The notes: generated by a model from the letters alone, not told the origin. Numbered from the stretch's first letter, positions 26,498 to 35,131 are shown. The stretch: 64,000 nt of DNA from JAJDIA01 sp031555735 (GCA_031555735.1 JAVBUE010000026.1:23774-87773), one strand, 5' to 3'. A program made the numbers and translations.

Positions 26498-26669
26498 CCC
26501 ATAGGAACAAGTATGGGCAACATAGAATAGATCTGTTGCCGCCATGCGGAAGGAGTAGTTGTTCCACCCGGGTGGGACGCTTGTTCCAGCCGGGTGGGAC
26601 ATGTATTCCAGCCAGGTGGAACACGTATCCCACCCGGGTGGAACAACTACTCCTTCCGCATGGCGGCAA
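26498..26669. repeat. 22-bp-periodic palindrome array A with 42-bp perfect inverted repeat
   Basis: Four consecutive 22-bp units begin at 26561, 26583, 26605 and 26627. Each carries a 16-base core close to the perfect palindrome TTCCACCCGGGTGGAA and a 6-base spacer. The array is bounded by a perfect inverted repeat, 26536-26577 against 26628-26669 (42 bp arms, 50 bases between), so the whole block can fold into one long stem. A further hairpin with CCCATA/TATGGG arms lies at 26498-26517, near the same register. Since 22 is not a multiple of 3 and both strands give junk translations, it is non-coding. No target-site duplication was found. Confidence 0.9.
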
Positions 26670-26775
26670 TAAATCATCCTTGTCTTGTCAGTACAGGTAT
26701 CGGATGATTGCACGAAAAGCATCTGATGCAGTTGATTTTACGCCCTGTACCCGCCTCTTCTTTCCGGAAGGTTCG

Positions 26776-26783
26776 TATATTTG
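26776..26783 (+). promoter_or_regulatory. Predicted -7 box for lepB
   Basis: TATATTTG is an exact TAnnTTTG match that ends only one base before the ATG at 26785 and seven bases before the ATG at 26791. If used, the transcript would be nearly leaderless. No -33 element was seen. Confidence 0.4.
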
Positions 26784-26784
26784 C

Positions 26785-27678
26785 ATGCGTATGGATGGAC
26801 GACGCGTTTTTGAACGGATCAGCTATTGGACGGTCAACATCATTTTCTGGTGTTGCATGGCCGTAGTGGCCTTTATGATCACCCAGGTATTGTTCCTGAC
26901 ATCGTTCAAGATACCGACCGGATCGATGGTGCCCACCCTGGAAGCGGGCGACTACATCCTGGTGAACAAGCTCGTACCCGGCGCACGCCTGTTCAATATC
27001 TTCGCCTCGATACGCGGGGAAGAAACCCCCATCTACCGGGCGCCGGGCATCCGATCGCTCCGGCACAACGATGTGGTAGTATTCAACTTTCCCTATCCCC
27101 ACGGCAACGATGCGATTGGGATGGATATCATGTCGTATTACGTGAAACGATGCGTGGGGCTACCCGGCGATACGATCACCATCGACAACGGGTATTACCG
27201 CATACCCGGTTTCCACCAAGACCTGGGGAATATGAACGAGCAGAAACGCGCCCGCCAGGCCTACGCCCACATGACCGACCAGGAACGGGCAGAGACCCTC
27301 TACCCCAACGACTCCCTCTTCCAGTGGAACAGCCAGGTGTTCGGCCCGCTGTACATACCCGCCAAAGGCGACAGTATTCCGCTCACCCGCGCACATTTCA
27401 CCTTATACCGCAAACTCATTACCTGGGAATGCCGCCAACCGCTACGCATGGACGAAGACGGTACCGTTTATATCGGCAACCGCTCCGCTACCGGTTACCG
27501 TTTCACGCACAGTTATTACTTCATGGCGGGCGACTATGTCCGGGGCTCGCTTGATTCGCGGTATTGGGGACTGGTACCCGAAGCCTACATCGTGGGTAAA
27601 GCCTGGCTGGTCTGGAAATCCATTGATCCCGCATCCGGATCGTGGCGGAACGACCGCTTCCTGAAACAGATCCGGTAA
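26785..27678 (+). CDS. lepB: Signal peptidase I (LepB)
   Basis: 297 aa from the ATG at 26785; an in-frame ATG at 26791 is equally possible. A transmembrane anchor at about 13-40 is followed by the catalytic serine in IPTGSMVPTL (S47) and the general-base lysine in YYVKRCVGLPGD (K121). The long insert between residues 130 and 240 and the closing GSLDSRYWGLVPEAYIVGKA are typical of Bacteroidetes S26 peptidases. It cleaves signal peptides at the periplasmic face. The open frame reads back to 26491 through array A, which I do not accept as coding. Its stop is one base from the convergent regulator stop. Confidence 0.93.
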   Translation: MRMDGRRVFERISYWTVNIIFWCCMAVVAFMITQVLFLTSFKIPTGSMVPTLEAGDYILVNKLVPGARLFNIFASIRGEETPIYRAPGIRSLRHNDVVVFNFPYPHGNDAIGMDIMSYYVKRCVGLPGDTITIDNGYYRIPGFHQDLGNMNEQKRARQAYAHMTDQERAETLYPNDSLFQWNSQVFGPLYIPAKGDSIPLTRAHFTLYRKLITWECRQPLRMDEDGTVYIGNRSATGYRFTHSYYFMAGDYVRGSLDSRYWGLVPEAYIVGKAWLVWKSIDPASGSWRNDRFLKQIR

Positions 27679-27679
27679 G

Positions 27680-28840
27680 TCAGAGCGAATGTTTCACCCG
27701 GTACTCCGAAGGCGAGCATCCTTTGATCTGCCTGAACTGGCGGGCTACATTCTTATAGTCCGTCAGCCCCATGCGCGCGGCAATCTCCACGATAGGCGCT
27801 TTGGAGCCGATCAGTTGCTGGGCGAACTTCTCCATCCGCAGGTGTAAGGCATAGGTATAGACCGGCAGTCCGGTCGTTTCCTTGAAACGAAGCTCCAAGA
27901 GGCGGCGGGAAAGGGGAACGAGGGCGACCAGTTCTTCTACAGGTACCCGGCGGTCGGAATGTTGGTGGATATAGGTGAGGACGGTAGCCATATACCGGTC
28001 GTCGGTCGCGTAAATATCCGACGATCGCCGGGTGACGATATGGGTGGGCAGCACCGTGATATCGCCCGGCTCCGTCTTCCCTTTGCGCCGTATCAGCCGG
28101 TCGATCAGCGCGGCCGTATCATACCCGCCCTTTTCCACCGCCTGGCAGAGGGAAGAGAGGGGCGGGTCGGACAGGGTGCAGACCGATTCATCATTGTCCA
28201 CTCCCAACACGGCGATCTGTTCGGGCACTTGTATGCCGGATTGCTTGCAGGCTTCGATGATGTGATGCCCCTGGTTGTCGTCGCACGCCATGATGGCGAC
28301 GGGTTTGGGCAATGTCTTCAGCCATTCGATCAGGACATCCGATTCGTAGAACCAGAGGTCGCCCGGATCCACATAGCTATATGCGTAAAACGATTCATCC
28401 AGCCGTTTCCGTTTCAACTCCTCGCGGAACCCTTCACACCGCTCTTCCGACCATACCACGTCCTTGATCCCATAAAAGGCAAAATGGCGGAATCCTTTGC
28501 GGATGAAGTAGGCCGCTCCCATCTTCCCCGCCTGCCGGTGTGCGCCGGTGATATTCGGTATGCCGTGGAAGCGGGAGATAAAATCCTGTGCGACGGGGAT
28601 GATTCCGTGCCGGCTGAACATCTCCACCTCATCCCCCGGACGAAACTGGGCGATGATGGCGTCGGCCTTCCATTTCAACGCCCAGGCGAGTACCCCTTCC
28701 AGGCCGTTCCGTTCGCGGTAGGGATGCGGCATCTTGCACAACACCCACGGCTCGTGCTCTTTCGAATACTGCACAATGCCCCGCAGCAGTTGCCGGGCAT
28801 ATACTTCGGAGAAATCGGTCAAAAGGATAACGCGCGCCAT
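27680..28840 (-). CDS. XylR-type transcriptional regulator (LacI-like sensor plus AraC HTH)
   Basis: 386 aa from the ATG at 28840 (MARVILLTDFSEVYARQLLRG). Residues 1-270 form a periplasmic-binding/LacI-type sugar sensor with AVLGVDNDESVCTLSDPPLSS. The last about 105 residues are an AraC/XylS double helix-turn-helix (VEIAARMGLTDYKNVARQFR, then GCSPSEYR). This is the Bacteroidetes XylR architecture. The ligand is unknown; adjacency to a GH2 glycosidase and a ROK kinase suggests a sugar from that pathway. It has its own predicted promoter. Confidence 0.9.
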   Translation of the reverse strand: MARVILLTDFSEVYARQLLRGIVQYSKEHEPWVLCKMPHPYRERNGLEGVLAWALKWKADAIIAQFRPGDEVEMFSRHGIIPVAQDFISRFHGIPNITGAHRQAGKMGAAYFIRKGFRHFAFYGIKDVVWSEERCEGFREELKRKRLDESFYAYSYVDPGDLWFYESDVLIEWLKTLPKPVAIMACDDNQGHHIIEACKQSGIQVPEQIAVLGVDNDESVCTLSDPPLSSLCQAVEKGGYDTAALIDRLIRRKGKTEPGDITVLPTHIVTRRSSDIYATDDRYMATVLTYIHQHSDRRVPVEELVALVPLSRRLLELRFKETTGLPVYTYALHLRMEKFAQQLIGSKAPIVEIAARMGLTDYKNVARQFRQIKGCSPSEYRVKHSL

Positions 28841-28870
28841 ATAACGTGTTCCATCAGTGGGTGAATCCTG

Positions 28871-28878
28871 CAAATATA
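28871..28878 (-). promoter_or_regulatory. Predicted -7 box for the XylR-type regulator
   Basis: TATATTTG on the minus strand, 30 bases before the ATG at 28840, lies between this gene and the upstream GH2 terminator. Confidence 0.5.
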
Positions 28879-28913
28879 GGGATATTCCCACGTTGCCACC
28901 TATGAATGCGGCA

Positions 28914-28946
28914 GAAAAAAAGGGTGTTCCCTGCGGATACACCCTT
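28914..28946 (-). terminator. Rho-independent terminator after the GH2 gene
   Basis: On the minus strand the stem AAGGGTGT/ACACCCTT (28946-28939 with 28927-28920) is followed by a run of T. It lies directly after the GH2 stop and upstream of the regulator promoter. Confidence 0.8.
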
Positions 28947-28972
28947 CACTTTTCATAGCAGCCTCCCGGCCT

Positions 28973-31588
28973 TTATTTCAGATCTATATATTGTTCGTGA
29001 ATGTTCCACCCGCCCACTTTCAGTGCCACAGGTTGGCCGCTCAGGCGTTCGCCCTGCAACACACAGTCAAGCGTTTTCTTCTCACCCGGGAAGAGTGTTA
29101 CATAGTTGTCCGACCAGAACACCGGACGGACAATGTCTTTATCGCTATCCGTCAATGCCAACTGGACGAGGAAAGCCACGGTGGAAGAGGCGTTTTCCAG
29201 TTCCACGGTAACCCCTTCACCCTTGTCGCTGCGTGTGGTGACAGACACCTTCACCTCCGTTGCGGGTAAAGCGGCCAGGTCTTTGAAGTCGCCATACGTA
29301 TCGATGTAGGTCATGTACCAGGTCCCCTTTCCATAGACGTCGGGCTGTGCGGAGAGTACATAGAAGTTTTCCGCCACCCGGTTGCCCGCCGTGTCGAGGA
29401 GGACAAGCGTCAGGAAGGTATTCTTCGCCGTGTTGTCGATGGTGAAGATGTTGGCCACGCTCTCGCCGTTGACCGATAGCGGTTTCTTTTCTTCAAACAG
29501 CACGGAGCCATCGATCGCGTTGCCACGGATCACCGCCGTCAGTCCGGCCGCCTCCGCCAGGGTTTCGTTCACGGCATAGATGCCGTTATCCTTATAGTTG
29601 TAGATCAACTGCAGGGGGAGGTTACCCCGTTTCACCCCGTAATAGGCGGCGGTGGGCACGTTGTAATAGTCGTACAATTGCCAGTACATCTTCGGCCATG
29701 CCGAGTTCAGCATCCACTGGACGATACCCGTCGCCTGGGCCGGATTGACGCGGAAGGCTTCGAACATGCTTTGCGTAGCCTGCGAACCGGCGAGGTAGGC
29801 ACGGTTGAGGAAGCCTTTCAGGTCGGCGGGCTTGCCATACATGCCTTCCACCACATCCACCATCGGCTTCATCTTATTCATCGATGCGGAGGTGGTGGTA
29901 TGGTAGTCCCAATACTCATTCAGCGGCCACAGCTTATCGGCGGGAATCATCTTGGCGATGGATTCGATCACAGGCACCTGCGCACCCGTTCCGGTTTCGG
30001 TATTGAAACCGAAGTTACCGCCGTTCTTCGTATCCGTAAACCAATAGCTTGGTCCCACATAGTCGTACGGGCCACGCATCTTCATCCCCGTCGGGCCGGT
30101 CACCTCACTGGTTGCCGTCGCGGCGCTGCCGATAAACGGACGGTTGTCGAGCTCCGGCAGCATCTCCATATAGCGTTTTTCCAACGCCGGGTTCAGCAGC
30201 ATATCGCTGCCTCCCAACCAGGCGATGATCGCCGGGTGGTTACGCAGCCAGCGCACCTGGGTGTCGAAGTAGCGCACCAGCAGATTCATATCGTGCTCGG
30301 ACTGGATACAGCCGAACTTCTCGTCCGCCGGTCCCCCGAAATAGTTCTCCCATTCCCACTGGCAGCTCCAGCCTACGAGCGCCATCAACCCGTAGCGGTC
30401 GCAGAGGTCGTACAGATTCTGGCTGTTGCCCCAGATATTTTCCACCCGGATGGAGTTGAGGTTCATATCGGCTACGTACTGCAACTGTATCTCGTTGCTC
30501 TCGGGGGTATCCCGCAGGAATACGTCGTCGGTCCATCCGGCGCTCTTGATCAGTACGCGTTTGCCGTTCAGTTTATAGCCTTTGAAGCCCTGTTCGGTCA
30601 TGTATGTTTCGATGGTGCGGATACCGAAGGTCACCTGTTCCTCATCGGAGGCGACGCCACCGGACACAAAGAAGAGTTCGAGTTCATACAGTTCGGGGGT
30701 TCCCATACCATTCGCCCACCACAGGCGGGGGTTGATGAGATGCAATCCGTTCACCTCTTCGGGGGTGATGCGGACGGTTTTCTTCTCCTTCGCTTCCAGT
30801 GTGACGGGCACGGTGAAAAGGATGTTTTCGATCCGTCCTTTCAATACGCCTTTCACGGGCTGGTCGGTGAAGTTCTCCACGTCGGTGGTGATCGTCAGCC
30901 AGGCTTCATCCAGCGTTTCGGTGTTGACGTCGCTCTTCACCCAGGTATCTTTCAGGCCGACAGCGCCGGTCACCAACAGTTTCACTTCGCGGAAGATACC
31001 CATGTTCTCATCCAGCGGACGGGGGTTCCAGTCCACAAAGCCCATGTTCGGTTCGCCTTTCTGCGCCCGGAAGAGTTCGACGGCCAACACGTTGTTTTCC
31101 TGCAACAGCCCGGTGATGTCGAACGTGAAATGGTTGAATGCCCCATATACCTCTTCTTTCGAACCGATGAGTTTGCCGTTCAGCCAGATATTGGCACGGT
31201 AGGTAAGCCCGTCGAAATGCAGTTGCACATGCCGTCCTTCGCCTTGAACCGGAGCGGGGAAAGTAGTCCGGTACCACCAGGAGACATCAAACGGGCTACG
31301 GTCGGCATCCTTAAAGTTCATCCCCATGAACAGGTCTTTGTATAGCCCGTTGGCCGTCAGGGTACCCATGACGGTGGATGGCACAGTGGCCGGATACCAT
31401 TCACCGTCCGGCGTCACGGCGGTAGAGAGCTGTTCGCCGGTCTGGCCGACGACGGCCGACGATTGCACCTGCCAGTTTTCCGACAACAGGATTTGATCGG
31501 CAGCCACTTCTTTGATGCGTTCCTCACAAGCGATAAAGCCTGCACAGAAAAAGATCATGCATACTAATTTCAGGGTGAGTCGTTTCAT
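28973..31588 (-). CDS. GH2 glycosidase lipoprotein, exo-beta-glucosaminidase (CsxA)-like
   Basis: 871 aa. Signal peptide with lipobox FIAC (Cys21) predicts export and lipidation. The order is a sugar-binding beta-sandwich (about 35-210, with FVDWNPRPLDENMG), an immunoglobulin-like domain, a TIM barrel (about 320-620) and C-terminal beta domains. The catalytic acid region reads GSD (D462) instead of the usual GH2 Asn-Glu pair, and FNTETGTG (E531) fits the nucleophile. Both features match the GH2 exo-beta-D-glucosaminidase subfamily. Databases may label such proteins beta-mannosidase. It is downstream of a ROK kinase and upstream of a XylR-type regulator, consistent with release and phosphorylation of an amino sugar. 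Confidence 0.87.
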   Translation of the reverse strand: MKRLTLKLVCMIFFCAGFIACEERIKEVAADQILLSENWQVQSSAVVGQTGEQLSTAVTPDGEWYPATVPSTVMGTLTANGLYKDLFMGMNFKDADRSPFDVSWWYRTTFPAPVQGEGRHVQLHFDGLTYRANIWLNGKLIGSKEEVYGAFNHFTFDITGLLQENNVLAVELFRAQKGEPNMGFVDWNPRPLDENMGIFREVKLLVTGAVGLKDTWVKSDVNTETLDEAWLTITTDVENFTDQPVKGVLKGRIENILFTVPVTLEAKEKKTVRITPEEVNGLHLINPRLWWANGMGTPELYELELFFVSGGVASDEEQVTFGIRTIETYMTEQGFKGYKLNGKRVLIKSAGWTDDVFLRDTPESNEIQLQYVADMNLNSIRVENIWGNSQNLYDLCDRYGLMALVGWSCQWEWENYFGGPADEKFGCIQSEHDMNLLVRYFDTQVRWLRNHPAIIAWLGGSDMLLNPALEKRYMEMLPELDNRPFIGSAATATSEVTGPTGMKMRGPYDYVGPSYWFTDTKNGGNFGFNTETGTGAQVPVIESIAKMIPADKLWPLNEYWDYHTTTSASMNKMKPMVDVVEGMYGKPADLKGFLNRAYLAGSQATQSMFEAFRVNPAQATGIVQWMLNSAWPKMYWQLYDYYNVPTAAYYGVKRGNLPLQLIYNYKDNGIYAVNETLAEAAGLTAVIRGNAIDGSVLFEEKKPLSVNGESVANIFTIDNTAKNTFLTLVLLDTAGNRVAENFYVLSAQPDVYGKGTWYMTYIDTYGDFKDLAALPATEVKVSVTTRSDKGEGVTVELENASSTVAFLVQLALTDSDKDIVRPVFWSDNYVTLFPGEKKTLDCVLQGERLSGQPVALKVGGWNIHEQYIDLK

Positions 31589-31615
31589 ACCTATCTGATT
31601 TAAATGTTTGTTGTA

Positions 31616-32443
31616 TTATTCCACCAGGCCGGCGGCGCCCAACAGGGCGATATCGGGATTGGTGGATATCCTGATCTGCAGTTTCGCCAATGAGGTGGGA
31701 AACATGAACGAAGAGAGGTTCTTATACATCCCTTCGGAGAAGAAGGGGAAGGCGCCGGATATGCTTCCGCCGAATACAATGCCTTCGGGATCGTATGCGT
31801 ACAGGATGGCTTGCACGAGTTCGCCCAGGTGATTGCCGTACTCCGCCCACATCTTCAGGGCTTCCGGGTCGTTCCGGCGGGCACGTTCATACGCCTCCTT
31901 GCCGGTGGTCTGGTGGTAGGTGGTAAAGAACTCGCTGCCGCAATAGTGTTCGTAGATATGGTCGAGGTAACGCATGCAACCGATCTCGCCTGCGCCGGTA
32001 TTGCTGCCGTTGTACAGCCGGCCGTCCAGGATGACACCGGCGCCTACTCCGGTGCCGAGGGTCACACCCAGCATATTCCGGAATGCCTTTCCTTCGCCAT
32101 ACTTCTGTTCGCCGATGGCAAAGCAGTTAGCGTCGTTGTTCACAAACACGGGTACATGGAACGCCTCTTCCAGGATGGCTTTGAGAGGCACTTCCTGCCA
32201 GGCGGGTATATTCGTTACATGATACACTATGCCCTGCTTCACATCCACCACCGAAGGCACACCGATCCCGATTCCTTCCGTTCCTTCCGAAACATAGGGG
32301 GCAATAAACTCTTTCAAATAGAGGATGGAATCCGCCAGATTCAGTTTCGACGGACTGACGGCAGTTGCTTTGTCCACCAATTTACCGTCCACTAATTGCC
32401 CGATACGAACGCTTGTTCCTCCTAAATCGATTCCCAGTTTCAT
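31616..32443 (-). CDS. ROK-family sugar kinase
   Basis: 275 aa from the ATG at 32443. The ATP-binding start MKLGIDLGGTSVRIG, VNNDANCFAIGE and LGVTLGTGVGAGVI are ROK signatures with the catalytic Asp in NNDAN. The zinc-binding CxCGxxGC motif is replaced by GEIGCMRYLDHIYEHYCGS, so cysteine spacing differs from classical glucokinases. The likely substrate is glucose or an amino sugar released by the neighbouring GH2 enzyme (inference). The start 10 codons upstream in the frame gives a non-family extension. It is 27 bases upstream of the GH2 gene. Confidence 0.9.
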   Translation of the reverse strand: MKLGIDLGGTSVRIGQLVDGKLVDKATAVSPSKLNLADSILYLKEFIAPYVSEGTEGIGIGVPSVVDVKQGIVYHVTNIPAWQEVPLKAILEEAFHVPVFVNNDANCFAIGEQKYGEGKAFRNMLGVTLGTGVGAGVILDGRLYNGSNTGAGEIGCMRYLDHIYEHYCGSEFFTTYHQTTGKEAYERARRNDPEALKMWAEYGNHLGELVQAILYAYDPEGIVFGGSISGAFPFFSEGMYKNLSSFMFPTSLAKLQIRISTNPDIALLGAAGLVE

Positions 32444-32552
32444 GAGGTATAACAGTATTAGTTGATTGTACAAAGAAAAGGGGAATACGGATGCCCTCTT
32501 ACGCGTTTTGCGTATGAGAATCGTCTTATTACGAAAAAGTGAGGAGGAGCGG
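32444..32552 (-). other. nadB-ROK intergenic region with imperfect hairpin
   Basis: 109 bases. On the minus strand a 9-bp stem with one mismatch (CTCATACGC with GCGTAAGAG, loop of five) occupies about 32493-32515 without a T-run. I saw no TAnnTTTG box, so nadB and the ROK kinase may share a transcript. Confidence 0.4.
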
Positions 32553-34124
32553 CTAATTTACGATCGGCGGATAGTCGAGCGTATAATGCAAGCCGCGGCT
32601 TTCTTTCCGGTCGATCGCCTGACGCATGATCAGGTATCCGGTATTGATCATGTTCCGCAGTTCGCAAATCTCCTTGGATGCGACCGAACGCTTGAAGAGG
32701 CTTTCCGTCTCTTCATACAGGATATCGAGGCGATCCCAGGCCCGTTTGAGGCGGAGGTCGGAACGGACGATGCCGACATAGGTGGTCATGATCTGCCCCA
32801 CCTCTTTGGCGCTCTGCGTGATCAGCACCATCTCTTCGGGCGAGCGGGTGCCTTCGTCGTTCCATTCGGGGATATCTTCCTGCCATCCATACGCATGCAT
32901 GCAGTCCATACTATGGCGGGCGGCGGCATCAGCATAGACCACCGCTTCGATCAGCGAGTTGGATGCCAGACGGTTTCCTCCGTGCAGGCCGGTGCAGGCG
33001 CATTCGCCCACGGCATAGAGGCGGGCGATCGACGAACAGGCATTCAGATCCACCTTGATCCCTCCGCAGAGGTAATGGGCGGCGGGTGCTACGGGGATAT
33101 ATTCTTTCGTGATATCAATCCCCAGACTGAGGCATTTCGCGTAGATCGTAGGGAAATGTTTCCGTGTTTCTTCCGGGTCTTTATGCGTGACATCGAGGCA
33201 GACATGGTCGTCGCCCCGGTTCTTCATCTCGTTGTCGATGGCGCGGGCTACGATATCGCGGGGAGCCAGCGACAGGCGGGCGTCATACTTATGCATGAAT
33301 TCCTTGCCGTCGATCGTCCGGAGCACGCCGCCATAACCGCGCATCGCTTCCGTGATCAGGAACGAAGGGCGGTCGCCCGGATGAAAGAGCGCCGTGGGAT
33401 GGAACTGTACAAACTCCATATCCTTCACCGTCCCTTTAGCACGATAAACCATGGCGATCCCATCGCCGGTAGCCACCAGCGGGTTGGTGGTTGTCTGGTA
33501 AACAGCGCCGATACCACCCGTCGCCACCAGCGTGACCCGGGAGAGGAAGGTATCGATCTGCCCGGTCTGCAGGTCCATGATATAGGCGCCGTAACACTCG
33601 ATGTCGGGCGTCTGCCGGGTGACGGTCACACCCAGGTGGTGCTGCGTCAGTATTTCGATCGCGAAATAATGCTCAAACACCTCGATATTCGGATGTTGTT
33701 GGACGGCTTTGATCAGTGCGTCCTGTATCTCGGCTCCTGTCTTGTCTTTGTGGTGGAGGATGCGGAATTCGGAATGGCCGCCTTCGCGGTGAAGGTCGAA
33801 ATTACCGGATTCATCTTTGTCGAAATCCACGCCCCAGCTGATCAGTTCGTTGATCTGCCCGGGCGCTTCCCGGACTACTTTCTCCACTGCTCCCCGGTTG
33901 CTGAGCCAGTCGCCGGCGATCAGCGTATCTTCAATATGCTTTTCAAAGTTGTCGGTAATCCAGTTGGTGACCGAGGCTACGCCTCCCTGTGCAAAATACG
34001 TATTCGCTTCTTCCAGCCCCGATTTGCAGACAAGGGCTACCCTTCCCTTATTCGCTACTTTCAGCGCAAAACTCATACCGCCGATACCGGAGCCGATCAC
34101 CAGAAAATCAAATCGCTTTGTCAT
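32553..34124 (-). CDS. nadB: L-aspartate oxidase NadB
   Basis: 523 aa flavoenzyme converting L-aspartate to iminoaspartate, the first step of de novo NAD synthesis. The FAD dinucleotide motif FLVIGSGIGGMSFALKVA is at residues 7-24, followed by TYFAQGGVASV, HREGGHSEFRILHHKDKTG and LYAVGECACTGLHGGNRLAS. The start at 34124 is just before the FAD motif; the frame's longer start passes through the promoter region. nadA and nadC are not in this window. Confidence 0.96.
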   Translation of the reverse strand: MTKRFDFLVIGSGIGGMSFALKVANKGRVALVCKSGLEEANTYFAQGGVASVTNWITDNFEKHIEDTLIAGDWLSNRGAVEKVVREAPGQINELISWGVDFDKDESGNFDLHREGGHSEFRILHHKDKTGAEIQDALIKAVQQHPNIEVFEHYFAIEILTQHHLGVTVTRQTPDIECYGAYIMDLQTGQIDTFLSRVTLVATGGIGAVYQTTTNPLVATGDGIAMVYRAKGTVKDMEFVQFHPTALFHPGDRPSFLITEAMRGYGGVLRTIDGKEFMHKYDARLSLAPRDIVARAIDNEMKNRGDDHVCLDVTHKDPEETRKHFPTIYAKCLSLGIDITKEYIPVAPAAHYLCGGIKVDLNACSSIARLYAVGECACTGLHGGNRLASNSLIEAVVYADAAARHSMDCMHAYGWQEDIPEWNDEGTRSPEEMVLITQSAKEVGQIMTTYVGIVRSDLRLKRAWDRLDILYEETESLFKRSVASKEICELRNMINTGYLIMRQAIDRKESRGLHYTLDYPPIVN

Positions 34125-34139
34125 TCTATTGTGTTTACC

Positions 34140-34166
34140 CCACAAAGTTATAAATAAACTTTGTGG
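34140..34166. promoter_or_regulatory. 10-bp inverted repeat between nadB and znuA
   Basis: CCACAAAGTT (34140-34149) and AACTTTGTGG (34157-34166) are perfect inverted repeats around a 7-base AT spacer. A minus-strand -7 box (TAACTTTG, 34143-34150) lies inside the left arm, 18 bases before the nadB ATG. It looks like an operator covering the nadB promoter; the regulator is unknown. Confidence 0.6.
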
Positions 34167-34205
34167 AATAGACGTTGGCCGGATGCTTTTATAATCATTG
34201 TTTCG

Positions 34206-34213
34206 TATCTTTG
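34206..34213 (+). promoter_or_regulatory. Predicted -7 box for znuA
   Basis: TATCTTTG matches TAnnTTTG and ends 18 bases before the znuA ATG at 34232. Confidence 0.55.
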
Positions 34214-34231
34214 CAAAAAGACATTGTGTGA

Positions 34232-35131
34232 ATGAAAGCATTCCATGTATTGATATTCGTTTGTTTGCTGATCTCCTGCGGAGGAGGAAAACCTGGTGAG
34301 AAACAGGTTGTTTCGGTCACCATCGAACCACAGCGCTATTTTGCCGAAAAGATCGCCGGCGACAAATTCGACATTCATTGCGTAGTGCCTTCCGGACAGA
34401 ATCCGGAGACCTACGATCCCACGCCGCAACAGATGGTCCGGATCGGGAAGAGCCTTGCCTACCTCCAAATCGGGCATATCGGATTCGAAACCGCCTGGAT
34501 GCCCACGATCCGTGAGAACAACCGGAACCTGACCTTCTTCGACCTGTCGGAAGGTGTGGAGCTGGTGACCGACGGGGAATCCCATGCCCATCACGAACAC
34601 GAAGGCGACGAAGCACACGCCGGAGAGCCGCATCATCACGCCCATGCCGGAGGCGTGGATCCCCATTACTGGAGCTCGATCAAAGGAGCCAAGGTAATCG
34701 CCTACAACACGGTGAACGCCTTTATCGCCCTCGACAAGGAGAACGCAGCCTATTACTGGCAGAACTACCTGACGCTGGTGGGAGAGATTGAAGCCACCGA
34801 CGCCGCCATCAGCCGTATGCTGGCTCCGGTACTCAGCCGCGCCTTCATTATCTATCATCCCTCGCTCACTTATTTCGCGGAGGAATACAACCTCACCCAA
34901 CTGCCGCTTGAGGTGGAAGGGAAAGAGCCATCGCCCGCCCAACTGAAAGCGCTGATCGACCTGGCGCATAATTATAATGTACGTGTAGTGTTTATCCAGC
35001 AGGAATTCAACAGGGATAATGCCGGGCTGATCGCCAAAGAGACCGGATGCCGGTTGGTCACCATCAATCCGCTGAACTACCGGTGGGACGAAGAAATGAT
35101 CCGTACTGCTGAAGCATTAGCCCATGAATAA
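34232..35131 (+). CDS. znuA: Zinc-type ABC transporter substrate-binding lipoprotein (ZnuA-like)
   Basis: 299 aa cluster A-I metal-binding protein. Lipobox LISC gives a lipidated Cys16. A histidine-rich loop at about 118-138 (HAHHEHEGDEAHAGEP then HHHAHAGG) is typical of zinc-binding proteins. VDPHYW and YHPSLTYFAEEYNL carry conserved metal-ligand histidines. It captures Zn2+ (or Mn2+) in the periplasm. Its end overlaps the ATPase gene by 8 bases. A promoter sits just upstream, next to an inverted repeat shared with nadB. Confidence 0.93.
   Translation: MKAFHVLIFVCLLISCGGGKPGEKQVVSVTIEPQRYFAEKIAGDKFDIHCVVPSGQNPETYDPTPQQMVRIGKSLAYLQIGHIGFETAWMPTIRENNRNLTFFDLSEGVELVTDGESHAHHEHEGDEAHAGEPHHHAHAGGVDPHYWSSIKGAKVIAYNTVNAFIALDKENAAYYWQNYLTLVGEIEATDAAISRMLAPVLSRAFIIYHPSLTYFAEEYNLTQLPLEVEGKEPSPAQLKALIDLAHNYNVRVVFIQQEFNRDNAGLIAKETGCRLVTINPLNYRWDEEMIRTAEALAHE

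Noticed and set aside
26536..26669. Invertible promoter segment
   Set aside because: Inverted arms are compatible in principle, but the 50-base interior holds no TAnnTTTG box and no invertase gene is nearby; the lepB box lies outside.
26536..26669. MITE-type mobile element
   Set aside because: The perfect inverted ends are suggestive, but I see no target-site duplication and the interior is a periodic array continuous with the arms.
26491..26784. N-terminal extension of lepB, and a minus-strand ORF, through array A
   Set aside because: The translation is Cys/Pro/Arg-rich junk made by the 22-bp palindromes, has no family match, and precedes a normal signal-peptidase start.
29678..31345. 555-codon plus-strand ORF opposite the GH2 gene
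   Set aside because: His/Gly/Val-rich antisense shadow of a well-supported gene; no domain recognisable.
32466..34157. 563-codon plus-strand ORF opposite nadB
   Set aside because: Antisense shadow produced by codon bias; nadB motifs on the minus strand are clear.
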